NCBI GenBank assembly: GCA_016782865.1
Contig: JADHXR010000018.1
Coordinates: 1-64,000 of the forward strand
Length of the DNA: 64,000 nucleotides
Reading direction: 5' to 3'
Source: Phycisphaerae bacterium
Lineage (GTDB): Bacteria > Planctomycetota > Phycisphaerae > Sedimentisphaerales > Anaerobacaceae
Part shown: piece after piece, positions 18,401 to 26,745 of the stretch
Numbering within the stretch: the first letter of the stretch is position 1
Layout: every line of letters starts with the position of its first letter
Notes under the pieces: model-generated
The model's input: the letters and a program-made list of their open reading frames with translations, nothing else
Databases searched by the model: none
Told to the model about the DNA's origin: nothing
Translations under genes and position numbers: made by a program

Positions 18401-18795
18401 GTCCTGATCGTCTCCCGGGCAAAAGGCTCCTCCTTCGGACTCAAGCGGGTCGATTCAAAGCACAGCGCATTTATCAACATGTTCTCAGGGATAGAAAATC
18501 TACTCTCCAGAAACAAGGTGACCGATTCGAGCTGTTGACGCCGGACGATCGGCAACAGCAAAAGCTGCCAGAGTTCGAATGCCATCAGGCCGAGGCCCCC
18601 TACCGACAAAGCCAGCCGCAATCCTTCGGGCAAATGCAGCAGGTTGTCGGCCGTGAACAGGACCAGCCACAGCCCCAGGGTGATCACCAGCCATATCAGC
18701 AGGCCTCGAAGCAGTTGGCTTGTGAGCATAAGCTTGCGCAGCCGGAGCACCAGCTCGCGAATATTGTTGTCTTGGTGAATACCTGTCCTGTTCAT
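15430..18795 (-). CDS. Large membrane coiled-coil protein (DUF4175-like) of MoxR operon
   Basis: Product of 1121 residues. Two N-terminal hydrophobic helices (about 25-65, LLRGLLIWLVITLGLWLVLF and a second) and a third (about 155-175, WSTVLLILIIIWSLYGI) anchor it. A periplasmic beta-sandwich region follows (about 185-480). A very long acidic coiled coil (about 500-900) is rich in Glu, Gln and Lys, and low-complexity Gly/Asp linkers come before a final helical region. The layout matches the DUF4175-like proteins found beside MoxR and VWA genes in Planctomycetes. I prefer ATG 18795, with GAGAG upstream, to the TTG at 18840 that overlaps the previous gene. Its stop overlaps the next gene's ATG. 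A scaffold role is inference. Confidence 0.75.
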   Translation of the reverse strand: MNRTGIHQDNNIRELVLRLRKLMLTSQLLRGLLIWLVITLGLWLVLFTADNLLHLPEGLRLALSVGGLGLMAFELWQLLLLPIVRRQQLESVTLFLESRFSIPENMLINALCFESTRLSPKEEPFARETIRTGSEMMSKADVNELWQFRKLSRWSTVLLILIIIWSLYGISHGRQAVNALMRYMMPLGDVPPASSIVLKVTPSDEVLMAEGDDLKIQVEVIGLEGDDSLPRYPEVVWDRGVDYLGNERGKHRSTTMQLSSGARNNYNYTFKSVDESFAFRVFAGDTYTESVKVTVNRLPRIKESEFHITPPSYISGRRMSTLGPPEALAGPAGSAVAVDVKLDKIAEELWYKGAGDWLPFENKDGLWTAKTKLEPAESYKIEVKAPGFEKRIQIAAGPILAQQDRRPEVEFFTSELTRRVNLGERLRLDIQAYDDFGAKRIYVKHKSVRTGSSETTIENWDYEGPPGKTESRETLLLSVDASLFKPGGSYIMEAFCEDFSPAANVGRSKPLMLQIKSLDEMTIAEGDPNSNAFVELDKAIQAQQTALGVTANLMANLDEVVDANNSPTENAEAVKGHLSQMAQKQEKVGSHMTRAWEVSIEQKPRFVTRLIELRDNEHTRILKKIEEAASAPQTDRGSVARDLKSVEKQQVYLLDQLIALKGIVAKKSEIEAQKAVAELLGEKDESLTETPEETLENTVKELEEFIAKQKDITQQRQMVLDKPPEDFSEEEEELLDDLAIDQSKLAEVLENVVNDLSNMNLLDFGDNQMVDEMTSIHEKAEELADKAAEAAQMQQAREDAYRLETEAVEMAEELMINCEATLGASDSIQFVAEIPEDEQLVAPLAELPSELEDLVGDMITSEEEMRPEVEDIGSYLNSLDHTAGPVADGTISSTSAKGKTGDQKPEDNVLEGRSGAGRSGMSDGQLVESVAKDLDQNEYGLRERVSNTPLEDGQVEDQDEGAQTGGTGLGKTADSTTQFGVGGKLPPKVLEMMEETLQTQQNIRQASEDLLLKLKRHNLSVTELETSIQAMKNLEDSLKRGDGIAINRAYTETVNSLRKSRSAVGRQIAVQYTNDKTSDGKLENMLSRNQKLNFKGYNHMVSAYFEALAQNRGQGESAQDK

Positions 18796-18805
18796 GGTTC
18801 GACTC

Positions 18806-20200
18806 TCAATCTTTGCCTGCACTTGATTTGCCGACAACAAGCCGGTTGTTCTCGCGTCGTGTTTGCCAGAGTTCGTCGGATATTTCAGCTTCGGGCGTAG
18901 GGTGCTCCGGCAGAAAAATCAAGCGGAAAAAAGTGCCTCGCCCCGAGAGCAGCATATCCTGATTGACCGGGTCGTACTTCCACCGCCAGATGCTGAGTCT
19001 CCAGGGCTCGACAATCGCATTGAGCTCTTTGTCCCATTCCCCGCCGATCGAGCCGAAGTTGGTGGGTGCAAATCTGCGTCGAAGGTTTACGAGCGTGAGA
19101 ACCTCTTTGCCGTCGGCGCTCTTTGAGACGGCGAGCAGTTTCTTGTCGTTGTAGAAATCCCGCTGACGTTTGAGGTGATCTTCAGCGACGGCGAAGAGCT
19201 TTCTGTCCTGTGTTCGCGGCCAGCCGACAAGACACTTCTCGCCTTTTTTCACAGCTAAATAGAAATCCTCGCCGAACGTCGACTTGACTATAAAGGTGCC
19301 GGGATCGTCGCCTCGCTCGGTGGGCACGGGGGTAAGCGAATCACGAGTAACCGCCTGTACCACATCGTTGGGCTCGAAGCTCATTCCGGCAAATTTTACG
19401 GTGATGCTGGCGGCGATATCTCTTCCCTGATCCAGCATCTTGATCTTCGTGACGTAGATCAGGTCGTCCATTTTGGTTCCCTTGTCACCCCTTTGTTTGC
19501 TGCGGAGAACAATCTGGATCGTTTTCTCTTCGGTTTCGAGATAGAGCACCGTGCTGTAGAGATGTCCGGCAATAGTCTCACCGCTGCTGAAAACGACCTG
19601 GCAAGAAATGTATCTCAGAGGATAGCTATCGCCCCAAAATTCCTTCCTGGCGGGCGTGAAGTCGGCAACGGCGGTCTTCTCGTCGTACTTGGTCGTTTCG
19701 ACGAACTTCCAGTTCTGGCGTATTTCCTCTCTCTCGGGATGAAAACGAATCTCGCTCACCGGTTCGAAGGTGAATTGACGGACCTTGCCGTACTGCGCAT
19801 CTGCGCCGGTTATCATATCCGTGGTCTTGAGCTTGCCGCCCTTGGGGATATTCAGTTTTAACGTGCGTCCCGATGTCAGCGAGATGCTGCCTGTCAGAAC
19901 CTTGCCGTCGGAGTAATAGACTGCCGCTTTTCTTGGCGCCGCCCGGGCAAAGGCTGAAAGATAAAGCAAGACCAAGAGAATCGCCGGCGCCAACCGTCCG
20001 TTGGCCAGACAAAGTTCTCGCGCTCGGCAGAAAACACTAAGCCAGAGCCCGTCATTGCGAGCGAAGCGAAGCAATCTCAAACTCAGCGACGGTCCTCTTT
20101 GCACGTTACGCGAGAGATTGCCGCGGCCCTTCGGGCCTCGCAATGACAGAGGACGGTGAGTCTGTCCTCTCGGATTGATCATTTTCACTCCTGCGATCAT
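18806..20200 (-). CDS. Exported beta-rich protein of MoxR operon, N-terminus carrying a REP element
   Basis: 464 residues of unknown function. The start is ATG 20200, which overlaps the upstream TGA (ATGA); an ATG at 20230 would overlap the previous gene by 34 nt. Residues about 18-50 are encoded by a REP palindrome (20051-20147) in frame. A hydrophobic signal-like segment follows (APAILLVLLYLSAFARA) and then the mature protein. That part is beta-rich and begins AAVYYSDGKVLTGSISLTSG, an LSm/SH3-like strand pattern, with further repeats such as VVFSSGETIAGHLYST. Most of the chain has no known motif. The position of the repeat before the signal peptide means export could be affected, or translation may begin further downstream at a non-ATG codon. 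Confidence 0.72.
   Translation of the reverse strand: MIAGVKMINPRGQTHRPLSLRGPKGRGNLSRNVQRGPSLSLRLLRFARNDGLWLSVFCRARELCLANGRLAPAILLVLLYLSAFARAAPRKAAVYYSDGKVLTGSISLTSGRTLKLNIPKGGKLKTTDMITGADAQYGKVRQFTFEPVSEIRFHPEREEIRQNWKFVETTKYDEKTAVADFTPARKEFWGDSYPLRYISCQVVFSSGETIAGHLYSTVLYLETEEKTIQIVLRSKQRGDKGTKMDDLIYVTKIKMLDQGRDIAASITVKFAGMSFEPNDVVQAVTRDSLTPVPTERGDDPGTFIVKSTFGEDFYLAVKKGEKCLVGWPRTQDRKLFAVAEDHLKRQRDFYNDKKLLAVSKSADGKEVLTLVNLRRRFAPTNFGSIGGEWDKELNAIVEPWRLSIWRWKYDPVNQDMLLSGRGTFFRLIFLPEHPTPEAEISDELWQTRRENNRLVVGKSSAGKD
20051..20147. repeat. REP/BIME-like palindrome inside a coding region
   Basis: The outer arms GTCATTGCGAG and CTCGCAATGAC are perfect inverted copies. Inside them GCAATCTC pairs with GAGATTGC, and the right half contains the GGCCCTTCGGGCC hairpin. 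This is the widespread repeat that translates as LRGPKGRGN / LLRFARND, exactly as seen in the host gene. It contributes 97 bases and keeps the frame open. Confidence 0.9.
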
Positions 20201-22401
20201 AGAAGATTCATCTTTCTGCGAATTACCCATTCCAAAACCAGGATGCCAACAAAAATAAGGATATAGACATAACTATCCTCGATCAACGGGATTTCCATAC
20301 TGACTACCCGGCCGAGAATCTGACTTCGCAATGTTCCGATCAGACTTTCGAATTGTGTTTCGGGAAAGTACATACCGCCGCCCTGAGAGGCCAGGCTGCT
20401 GAGAAAGGCGTGGTCCACCTCCAGATTGGCGCCCTCGTTGAGCTTGGTGCCGACCGTAATCGTCCTCTGATACGACTCCAGGATCTGGTCGCCGACGAGG
20501 GCCTGCAATTCGAAAACGTATTGAGCACTCTTGGCAAAGCCGATCTCGGCCGTGAACGTGTTTTCGCGTCCCATCGTCGGCTCGCAGGGAACAGACGCCG
20601 ATTTTCCGTCCACCCTCTTTTGAGCCGTCAGCTGCAATTGGCCCGCAGCGTGGCGCCCGGCAACGCGGATCGTAGCCAGGGCGCTTTGGCCCGGGTTGTA
20701 TTGCTCCTGGTCCCACTTGACCGAGATGAATCGCTGGCCTTCTTCCCAACCCGTCATGTTCTTGACGGTCTGCCGCCAGAAATGGCCGTGTGCTTCGATA
20801 AGTTCAGCCGAGGTCCGGCGCCACTTCCAAAGCGTATTCGTGGCGATCGCCATCGTTTGTCCCTGGCCGAAACGCTGCATCGAAATCAGAGGCACCGACC
20901 TGCCCGCAACCGAAGCCTCGAGCAAGGTCACTGCGCCGCTCTTGAGAGGGCCTTCGACATTCACGCTTTCCACGGACGCCGAGTCCAACTGAGAGATGAT
21001 CCTCGCGGTCTCGGCGATGATGGTGTTTGCGGCCGCGGCCGCCGGAACGCTGACACTGAAGCTGCCGACTTGAAACGCCGACTGTGAATTGCCTATCCGC
21101 CAGGGCAGCAGTGGCTCGATCGGTGTTCCGGCATAACCGCCTCGGCCGAATGATTCTTCGCCGCCCAGGAATACGACCGCCCCGCCGTCCCGGACATAAT
21201 CGGCCAGAGCTTTGAACTGCCCCTGACGCCACTGCGAAGCACCGAAGGAGCCGACGATCACACACTTGAACAGATCGAGAACCGCTTTGGATTCTGGAAA
21301 ACCTGCCTCGAGCTGCTCATCACCCGGCTGGCGGCTTCCCTGGACTACGAACCGCTGCTCGGTGACGCGAAACAAAGCGGTCAGCTCGACGGCAGGGTCC
21401 CCCGCAAGCTCTTTGCGTATCATGCTGAAATCCCAGCCCAATTCCTGGGCAAAGAACAGTACGTGCAGGGTGTCCTCGCGCACTTGAAGGTCGAAATTCC
21501 GCGTATTGTTAAGGTCGGACAGCTCGCCCGGCATGTTTTGGACGTTGATGCGATACGTCTTGGTGCCGGGCTCGGATGGAGCATCAATGGAAAACCGCAC
21601 GCGCGTCTTCGGATTGTCAAAACGCACAAACTCGGAACCCCGAGCCTTCCACTCATCCTGCTGTTTCTCTTCGAGCCTGACCCGAACCATTGGGACCTTT
21701 ATCTCGAAGTCCTTCGTGGCAAAACGCGCAAGGATGTCGGCGGATACTTCCACCTTGCCGCCCGCCTCGGCGACAGACGGCACCGTGACATCTGTTACAG
21801 ACAGATCATCCCACGTCTGAGGAGAGGTCCCCAGACTCGCGACATGAAGCGGCACCTGGGGCAATCTGGGATTGCGGACCAATTCGTCCCCGCCGTCGGT
21901 GAGCAGGATCGCGGCCATATAGTCTGAATTGTTCGCTTTCTCTGCCACCGTAATGAGAGATTTCGCTAGATTTGTTCCTCGGATTTGTTCGGCGGTCTGC
22001 TGCGTATCGCCGGCGCCGTGCACATCCATATCGAAGTCCACGATCTCAAGATCGATGAAAGATCCCAGTTTGTCACTGAGATCGTTGGATAATCTGGAGG
22101 CCCTGTCGGCGCGGCTGACTCCCGGCTCGTCCTCACAGTCCATGGACGAGGATGAATCGACCAGGACCATGATCTTCTTGTCCTTCTTGGGTTTTTGTAT
22201 CACACTGCGAACCGGATCGAAATACGCCAGGATCAAAAGCAACACGATCAAGACCTTGGGCAGCAGTAGAAGGACGGTCTGTTTCAACGAACGATTTGTC
22301 ATTTGCCGCTTGAAGAGGATTATCAGCCAGGCGACGAGAATCAGGATCATCGCCGCGGCCAGTACCGGATGAAGATGTGTGCGCCATCTGAGCACTTCCA
22401 T
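20197..22401 (-). CDS. Membrane VWA-domain protein with GATase-like domain
   Basis: 734-residue membrane protein. Two N-terminal helices lie at about 13-31 and 42-60. A VWA domain follows, with a MIDAS metal site at Asp82-Ser-Ser-Ser-Ser (VLVDSSSSMD) and LLTDGGDE. A CARDB-like beta region comes next, then a class I glutamine-amidotransferase-like fold (about 385-470, FKALADYVRDGGAVVFLGGEES). The chain ends in a C-terminal hydrophobic helix (YVYILIFVGILVLEWVI). The amidotransferase fold shows no obvious catalytic Cys, as is usual for this membrane family. The start is ATG 22401, sharing one base with the upstream TAA (TAATG). The stop overlaps the next ATG. VWA proteins of this type are presumed partners of MoxR ATPases. 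Confidence 0.82.
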   Translation of the reverse strand: MEVLRWRTHLHPVLAAAMILILVAWLIILFKRQMTNRSLKQTVLLLLPKVLIVLLLILAYFDPVRSVIQKPKKDKKIMVLVDSSSSMDCEDEPGVSRADRASRLSNDLSDKLGSFIDLEIVDFDMDVHGAGDTQQTAEQIRGTNLAKSLITVAEKANNSDYMAAILLTDGGDELVRNPRLPQVPLHVASLGTSPQTWDDLSVTDVTVPSVAEAGGKVEVSADILARFATKDFEIKVPMVRVRLEEKQQDEWKARGSEFVRFDNPKTRVRFSIDAPSEPGTKTYRINVQNMPGELSDLNNTRNFDLQVREDTLHVLFFAQELGWDFSMIRKELAGDPAVELTALFRVTEQRFVVQGSRQPGDEQLEAGFPESKAVLDLFKCVIVGSFGASQWRQGQFKALADYVRDGGAVVFLGGEESFGRGGYAGTPIEPLLPWRIGNSQSAFQVGSFSVSVPAAAAANTIIAETARIISQLDSASVESVNVEGPLKSGAVTLLEASVAGRSVPLISMQRFGQGQTMAIATNTLWKWRRTSAELIEAHGHFWRQTVKNMTGWEEGQRFISVKWDQEQYNPGQSALATIRVAGRHAAGQLQLTAQKRVDGKSASVPCEPTMGRENTFTAEIGFAKSAQYVFELQALVGDQILESYQRTITVGTKLNEGANLEVDHAFLSSLASQGGGMYFPETQFESLIGTLRSQILGRVVSMEIPLIEDSYVYILIFVGILVLEWVIRRKMNLL

Positions 22402-24554
22402 TATCCGGCCCCCCCGCTTACAAGAACTTGGGGATTTGGTTTGTCGCGGCGACTGTCCGATTGTCCAGCCCGGACGGTTTGGGGCGTGCCTTTCGATCGC
22501 GATGTTTCTTGGGACCTGGCTCTGCGCGGGTTGGCCAGCCATCCTTCGACAAGCAGCGCCAGGGTGGCCAGCAGAAGAAGAGGCAGAAAGAGATTGAATG
22601 TCCGATTCTGTCCGTGGTGATACTTTTCGAATCCTTTGGCTGGATCGTAGTCGACAATCTCGTGTGTTATTCTGTCCAGGGCGGGGAGGTGCGAGCCGGC
22701 GACGAATTGCGTCAGGCCTTCTTTGTCCGATGAACGAACGGACACGCAGTACTCCTTGTCACCCGATTTGACCAGATAGACGCCCGACTTTGAAAACGCA
22801 GGCATTTCGTTCGCGGGACCCTTCCATTCGATCGCATTGCCCGTTAGAGAAAGAAACTCCGCCTGCTGGGCGCCGGTGTTTATCCGCTCGGGCGTTTCTC
22901 CGGCAACCAGCGAGACCATCGAATCCTGCTCAAGCGACGTTCCTTCGACAGCGATGGTCTGCGCCATCACGACAATCAGCCCTGTCAGAGGAAGCGTGTT
23001 CCATCGCGGATCGAATGCTGTGCCGCTGGTGTAGATATTTCCGGCGCCGAGTTTCTTGTGGGCCAGTATTACTCTGTCGAAACTCGCAGCCAAAAGCGGG
23101 GTGAATCCTTCGGATAGAGCCAGGGGATAGAAGGTCAGGACGCTTGCGCCGCCGAGCGAAACAGTCCCCGTCGCTTCGCGAATCCGGCTCCAGAAGTCAC
23201 AGTCCGTCCCCAATGCCTCTATTCTGACGCCGCGAGGATGCGACATGCGGGTCTTGGTGTTGGCGCCGAGGAAGTCCGGCGGCTTCCCTTTGGCGCTGAT
23301 TCTCTTGAGTGACGGGACAACGAGCAGATTGCCACCGGCTTCGACGTACTCCTTGAGCGCCGCCGAATTCTGGCCTACAAGCCTGATTTCTTGCCAGGTG
23401 GTGACAATTAGTATCGGCTCTTCGCCCTCTGCCTGCGGTATTGAGCTTAGCGGGCCAAACTTTGAAATCATGCCGGTGAACTGCCCGCAATTATCCGGTG
23501 AGAAGGCTGTCGGTAATACGCCGAACTCGTCTCGCGAACCACCGAACAAAACCGTCGCGGTTCGTCCGCACACAATGCCAATTGCCGCGGCGTTGTCGGC
23601 GGAAAAGCCGTCGCCCTCGATCCATGTCCTGACCCAGTGGTGGCCGGATGCCTCCGGGTTTATTGCGACCTCTATCGTCTGGGCCCTGCCCGGCTCGAGC
23701 ACAACCTGTTGTGTATTCCTGTTCTCCTGATCGTCCACAGAGTTGAGTCGAATAGTAGCCGTCGCTTGCGAGTTGTTCCTGCAAACAACGCCGATTTTCA
23801 CAGGATGCCTGGGCAGGATCTTCTGCTGCGGAAACTGAATCGAACTTATCGCCACGTTCGCTTCCTTGCGGGTCTGAGATTCAATCCTGTGCAAATATAT
23901 CTTGATCGAGGCATCCGCCGATTCGCCACCGAGGGCGTCATCGATCCATTCCGATTCCTGGAGATCGCTGAAGACATGGACGACCCCGCCGGAGGCAGAA
24001 TTCGCGTCGAGAAGCTTGAAGGCTTTGCCTAAAGCGCGTTGGGCGTTGCCCGTCGCGGCGGTTGGCGTTATTTCACCGAGCGACGAAAGTAAGGATTCCT
24101 TGTCCGACGTGAGTGAATTACTCGATGTTACGGCGGGGTCTTCGACAAGTGTCACAATGCTCATCCTGGCGCTTTGGCCCAGCGCCGAAACGAGTCCCCT
24201 GGCCCCTTCCACAGCCAATTCCAGCTTGGTCTTGTCGCCGCCGGCGGCGTCGCTCATCGAGCCTGAGTTATCGACCACCGCGACCACTGAGATCTTTCCG
24301 CCGATTGCCGCCGAACTTTGAAATCGCGGCCGCGACAGGGCCAGCAGAATAAATGCTATCAACAAAATGCGCATCAAGAGTAATAATAATTGATGAATCT
24401 TCCGCCGCGAGTTCAACCTCGGATCGGTTCGATAGAAAAACATCAAGGTCGGAAAGAGAATCTCGCGTTTCTTCTGCTTCAGAAAGAAGTGAAACAAAAC
24501 GGGCAATCCTGCCGCGGGCAGAAGATAGAGAAACATGGGGGCGGAAAAGATCAT
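22401..24554 (-). CDS. BatA-like membrane protein with VWA domain
   Basis: 717 residues. The BatA N-terminal region is clear: a short helix (about 7-24), the LFHFFLKQKKREILFPTLMF motif and a second helix (about 55-73). Then comes a VWA domain with the MIDAS motif at Asp95-Asn-Ser-Gly-Ser (VVAVVDNSGSM), a long beta-rich and GATase-like stretch (TWQEIRLVGQNSAALKEYVE, GGNLLVVPS), and a final C-terminal helix (LFLPLLLLATLALLVEGW). The ATG at 24554 overlaps the TGA of the DUF58 gene. BatA/BatB proteins work with MoxR ATPases in envelope stress or protein maturation; the target here is unknown. The upstream ATG at 24638 lies inside the DUF58 gene and is rejected. Confidence 0.85.
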   Translation of the reverse strand: MIFSAPMFLYLLPAAGLPVLFHFFLKQKKREILFPTLMFFYRTDPRLNSRRKIHQLLLLLMRILLIAFILLALSRPRFQSSAAIGGKISVVAVVDNSGSMSDAAGGDKTKLELAVEGARGLVSALGQSARMSIVTLVEDPAVTSSNSLTSDKESLLSSLGEITPTAATGNAQRALGKAFKLLDANSASGGVVHVFSDLQESEWIDDALGGESADASIKIYLHRIESQTRKEANVAISSIQFPQQKILPRHPVKIGVVCRNNSQATATIRLNSVDDQENRNTQQVVLEPGRAQTIEVAINPEASGHHWVRTWIEGDGFSADNAAAIGIVCGRTATVLFGGSRDEFGVLPTAFSPDNCGQFTGMISKFGPLSSIPQAEGEEPILIVTTWQEIRLVGQNSAALKEYVEAGGNLLVVPSLKRISAKGKPPDFLGANTKTRMSHPRGVRIEALGTDCDFWSRIREATGTVSLGGASVLTFYPLALSEGFTPLLAASFDRVILAHKKLGAGNIYTSGTAFDPRWNTLPLTGLIVVMAQTIAVEGTSLEQDSMVSLVAGETPERINTGAQQAEFLSLTGNAIEWKGPANEMPAFSKSGVYLVKSGDKEYCVSVRSSDKEGLTQFVAGSHLPALDRITHEIVDYDPAKGFEKYHHGQNRTFNLFLPLLLLATLALLVEGWLANPRRARSQETSRSKGTPQTVRAGQSDSRRDKPNPQVLVSGGAG

Positions 24555-25501
24555 CCGACTTTCCTCCTCTGCAGGATCGCATCGTAGATATCCAGCCCTG
24601 TGTCGGCGAAGATATAATCGGCACGGATTCTCTGGCACCCGGCCCGCAACTGGTCGAGATAACGGCGCAACGACTCCAGGTAATCCTCCTTGATCCGACC
24701 GAAATCCACCGTCAGTTTTCCGTGGCCTTCCATCGAGACGATGTCGAGCAGGCCCGATAGCGGCATGTTCACTTCAGTGGGGTCCATTATATGAAACAAC
24801 GTGACCTCTTTGCCGTCGTGGTGGAGATGGTTGATGCCTCTGATGATCTTCTCGGGCTCTTCGAGAAAATCGGAAATGATCACCACCAACGCCCTGCCCT
24901 TGATCATCTCGGCGGCGCGGTGCAGATTCGCTTCGATGTCGCCTTCTGCTTTGCCCGGCTCAAGATTCTCGAGTTCGAGCAGCATTGGTTTGAGCCGCGT
25001 AAAACTGCTTGTCGGCTCATGGTTGCTGCGAATCTCGGTGTCGAATGTAATCAGCGAAGAGGTGTCGCTCTGCTGTATCATAACGTACAGCATCGCCGCT
25101 GCGAGATAACTGGCGTATTCGATTTTGCTCATCGCCCCGCTGCCCTTGTACCCCATAGAGCCGGAGACATCGAGCATAACATAGCAGCGGATGCTGACAT
25201 CTTCGTGGAATCGCCTGATGACGTAACGGTCGCTGCGCGCGTAGACGGGCCAGTCGATCTGCGAAATCGGGTCCCCCGGCATGTACTCGCGATACTCGGC
25301 GAACTCCACCGACGAGCCGAAGGCCGGAGACCTGTGCAGGCCCTGGTTGCTGCCGTCCATCGGTCTGCGCACGCCAATTTCGATGCCGCGGAGGCGCTCG
25401 GCCATGTGGGCTGGAAGATAGCGATATTCGCCTGATTCACTCAAAGCAAAATCCAAATATGTAAAACTCTTTACTAGACACTGATTAACACGGATTGACA
25501 C
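24551..25501 (-). CDS. DUF58 domain protein (VWA-like MoxR partner)
   Basis: About 316 residues. The central DUF58 signature is unmistakable: SVEFAEYREYMPGDPISQID, then WPVYARSDRYVIRRF, followed by a VWA-like segment with the metal motif DVSGSMGY. LVVIISDFLEEPEKIIRGI lies near residue 235. It is the second partner of the MoxR ATPase encoded 65 bases upstream. The start is uncertain: the annotated GTG lies in dispersed-repeat DNA (25472-25560), and the family usually begins near the segment YRYLPAHMAERL. A TTG or GTG within the first 20 codons may therefore be real. The stop overlaps the BatA start. Confidence 0.88.
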   Translation of the reverse strand: MSIRVNQCLVKSFTYLDFALSESGEYRYLPAHMAERLRGIEIGVRRPMDGSNQGLHRSPAFGSSVEFAEYREYMPGDPISQIDWPVYARSDRYVIRRFHEDVSIRCYVMLDVSGSMGYKGSGAMSKIEYASYLAAAMLYVMIQQSDTSSLITFDTEIRSNHEPTSSFTRLKPMLLELENLEPGKAEGDIEANLHRAAEMIKGRALVVIISDFLEEPEKIIRGINHLHHDGKEVTLFHIMDPTEVNMPLSGLLDIVSMEGHGKLTVDFGRIKEDYLESLRRYLDQLRAGCQRIRADYIFADTGLDIYDAILQRRKVG

Positions 25502-25560
25502 GGGTCAAAGGAATGAAAGTGCAAAAATCTGCGTAAATCTGTGTGAATCCGTGTCTGAAC
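25472..25560. repeat. Dispersed intergenic repeat between DUF58 and moxR genes
   Basis: AGACACTGATTAACACGGATT and the near-inverse AATCCGTGTCTGA bracket a degenerate palindrome. Related sequence occurs at 12518-12545 (AATCCGTGTTAACCAGTG) and near 8878-8892 (CACTGGTTAACACGG). It overlaps the apparent start of the DUF58 gene and separates two otherwise closely packed operon genes. Confidence 0.65.
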
Positions 25561-25566
25561 ATTCTT

Positions 25567-26733
25567 TTACTGGGACTCGCTGGCCGTCTCCAAAAGTCTC
25601 GTGATAATGTCGTCCGAATCGAGTCCCTCGCTGGCGGCGGCAAAATTGAGTATCACCCGGTGACGCATGACGGGCAAAGCATAATTGCGGATGTCTTCAC
25701 AGGAGACGTTGAAGCGCCCGTTAAGGACGACGTGCGCCTTGGCGCAAAGAAGCAGGGATTGCCCGGCGCGAGGTCCGCATCCGTAACGCACGTATTTCTT
25801 GACAAAGTCGGGAACGTCGTCGGCCTTGGGCCTGGTCGCACGACATAATCTCGCCGCGTAGTTCGCCACGTGCTCGCTGACGGGAACTCGCCTGACCAGA
25901 TCCTGGTACATTGTCACGGATCTTGCATCTACGAGACTCTTGAGCGCCTCTCCATCGGAACCGGTCGTCGAGAGCAGGATTTTCTCCTCTTCCTCGAGGC
26001 TGGGGTAGTCAACCTTTACCAGCAGGATGAAACGGTCCAGTTGCGCTTCGGGCAGAGGATAGGTGCCTTCGAGTTCCAGGGGGTTTTGCGTCGCCAGCAC
26101 CAAGAAAGGCGCAGGTAATTTATACGTGTCACCCCCGGTTGTCACTTGATGCTCCTGCATGGCTTCCAGAAGAGCCGCCTGCGTCTTCGGAGGCGTACGG
26201 TTGATTTCATCGGCCAGCAGGACATTTGTGAAGATAGGCCCCTTATGAAAAGTAAACCGCCGCTGCCGGGTATCGGGGTCTTCTTCCAGGATTTTCGTAC
26301 CGGTAATATCGGTCGGCATCAAATCAGGAGTGAATTGAATTCGTTTGAAATTAAGATGCATTGTCTGGGCCAAACTGTGGACCATAAGCGTTTTCGCCAG
26401 GCCCGGAACTCCCAAAACAAGACAATGCCCCCCGGCGAAAAATGCCGCGAGTATCTGCTCCAGGACTCCTCTCTGGCCGACAATGATCTTTCCCACCTCA
26501 CTCAATATAGCCGCTTTGAGCTTCGTCATCCGCTCGACTGCGGCGAGCGCCTCGTCATCGGATAATTCACGTCTCTGGGGCTGGCGGGAATCGTCCGGCG
26601 CTACGTTTTCAGGCGTGATCTCAAATTGGCACCCGCACCTGCAGCGGGCTCTTTTCCCAGGTGAAGTGTGGCTCATCTTGTACGTCTTGCCACACTCCGG
26701 GCATTGTACAGTTACTGCAATTGCATCCGACAT
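25567..26733 (-). CDS. MoxR-family AAA+ ATPase with N-terminal zinc ribbon
   Basis: 388-residue AAA+ chaperone-like ATPase. Walker A is at about 108-115 (GVPGLAKT), Walker B is LLADEINR, and sensor/finger residues follow in ATQNPLELEGTYPLPEAQLDRF, all diagnostic of MoxR. The C-terminal lid is intact. An extra N-terminal zinc ribbon (Cys11, Cys14, Cys31, Cys33, Cys35; CPECGKTY then CRCGCQ) is fused before the ATPase, an addition common in planctomycete MoxR-like proteins. MoxR enzymes act with VWA proteins to insert cofactors or mature proteins. The neighbours supply DUF58, BatA and a second VWA protein. The start ATG 26733 follows the DUF4159 stop by 12 nt. Confidence 0.95.
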   Translation of the reverse strand: MSDAIAVTVQCPECGKTYKMSHTSPGKRARCRCGCQFEITPENVAPDDSRQPQRRELSDDEALAAVERMTKLKAAILSEVGKIIVGQRGVLEQILAAFFAGGHCLVLGVPGLAKTLMVHSLAQTMHLNFKRIQFTPDLMPTDITGTKILEEDPDTRQRRFTFHKGPIFTNVLLADEINRTPPKTQAALLEAMQEHQVTTGGDTYKLPAPFLVLATQNPLELEGTYPLPEAQLDRFILLVKVDYPSLEEEEKILLSTTGSDGEALKSLVDARSVTMYQDLVRRVPVSEHVANYAARLCRATRPKADDVPDFVKKYVRYGCGPRAGQSLLLCAKAHVVLNGRFNVSCEDIRNYALPVMRHRVILNFAAASEGLDSDDIITRLLETASESQ

Positions 26734-26745
26734 AAAAACTCCACC

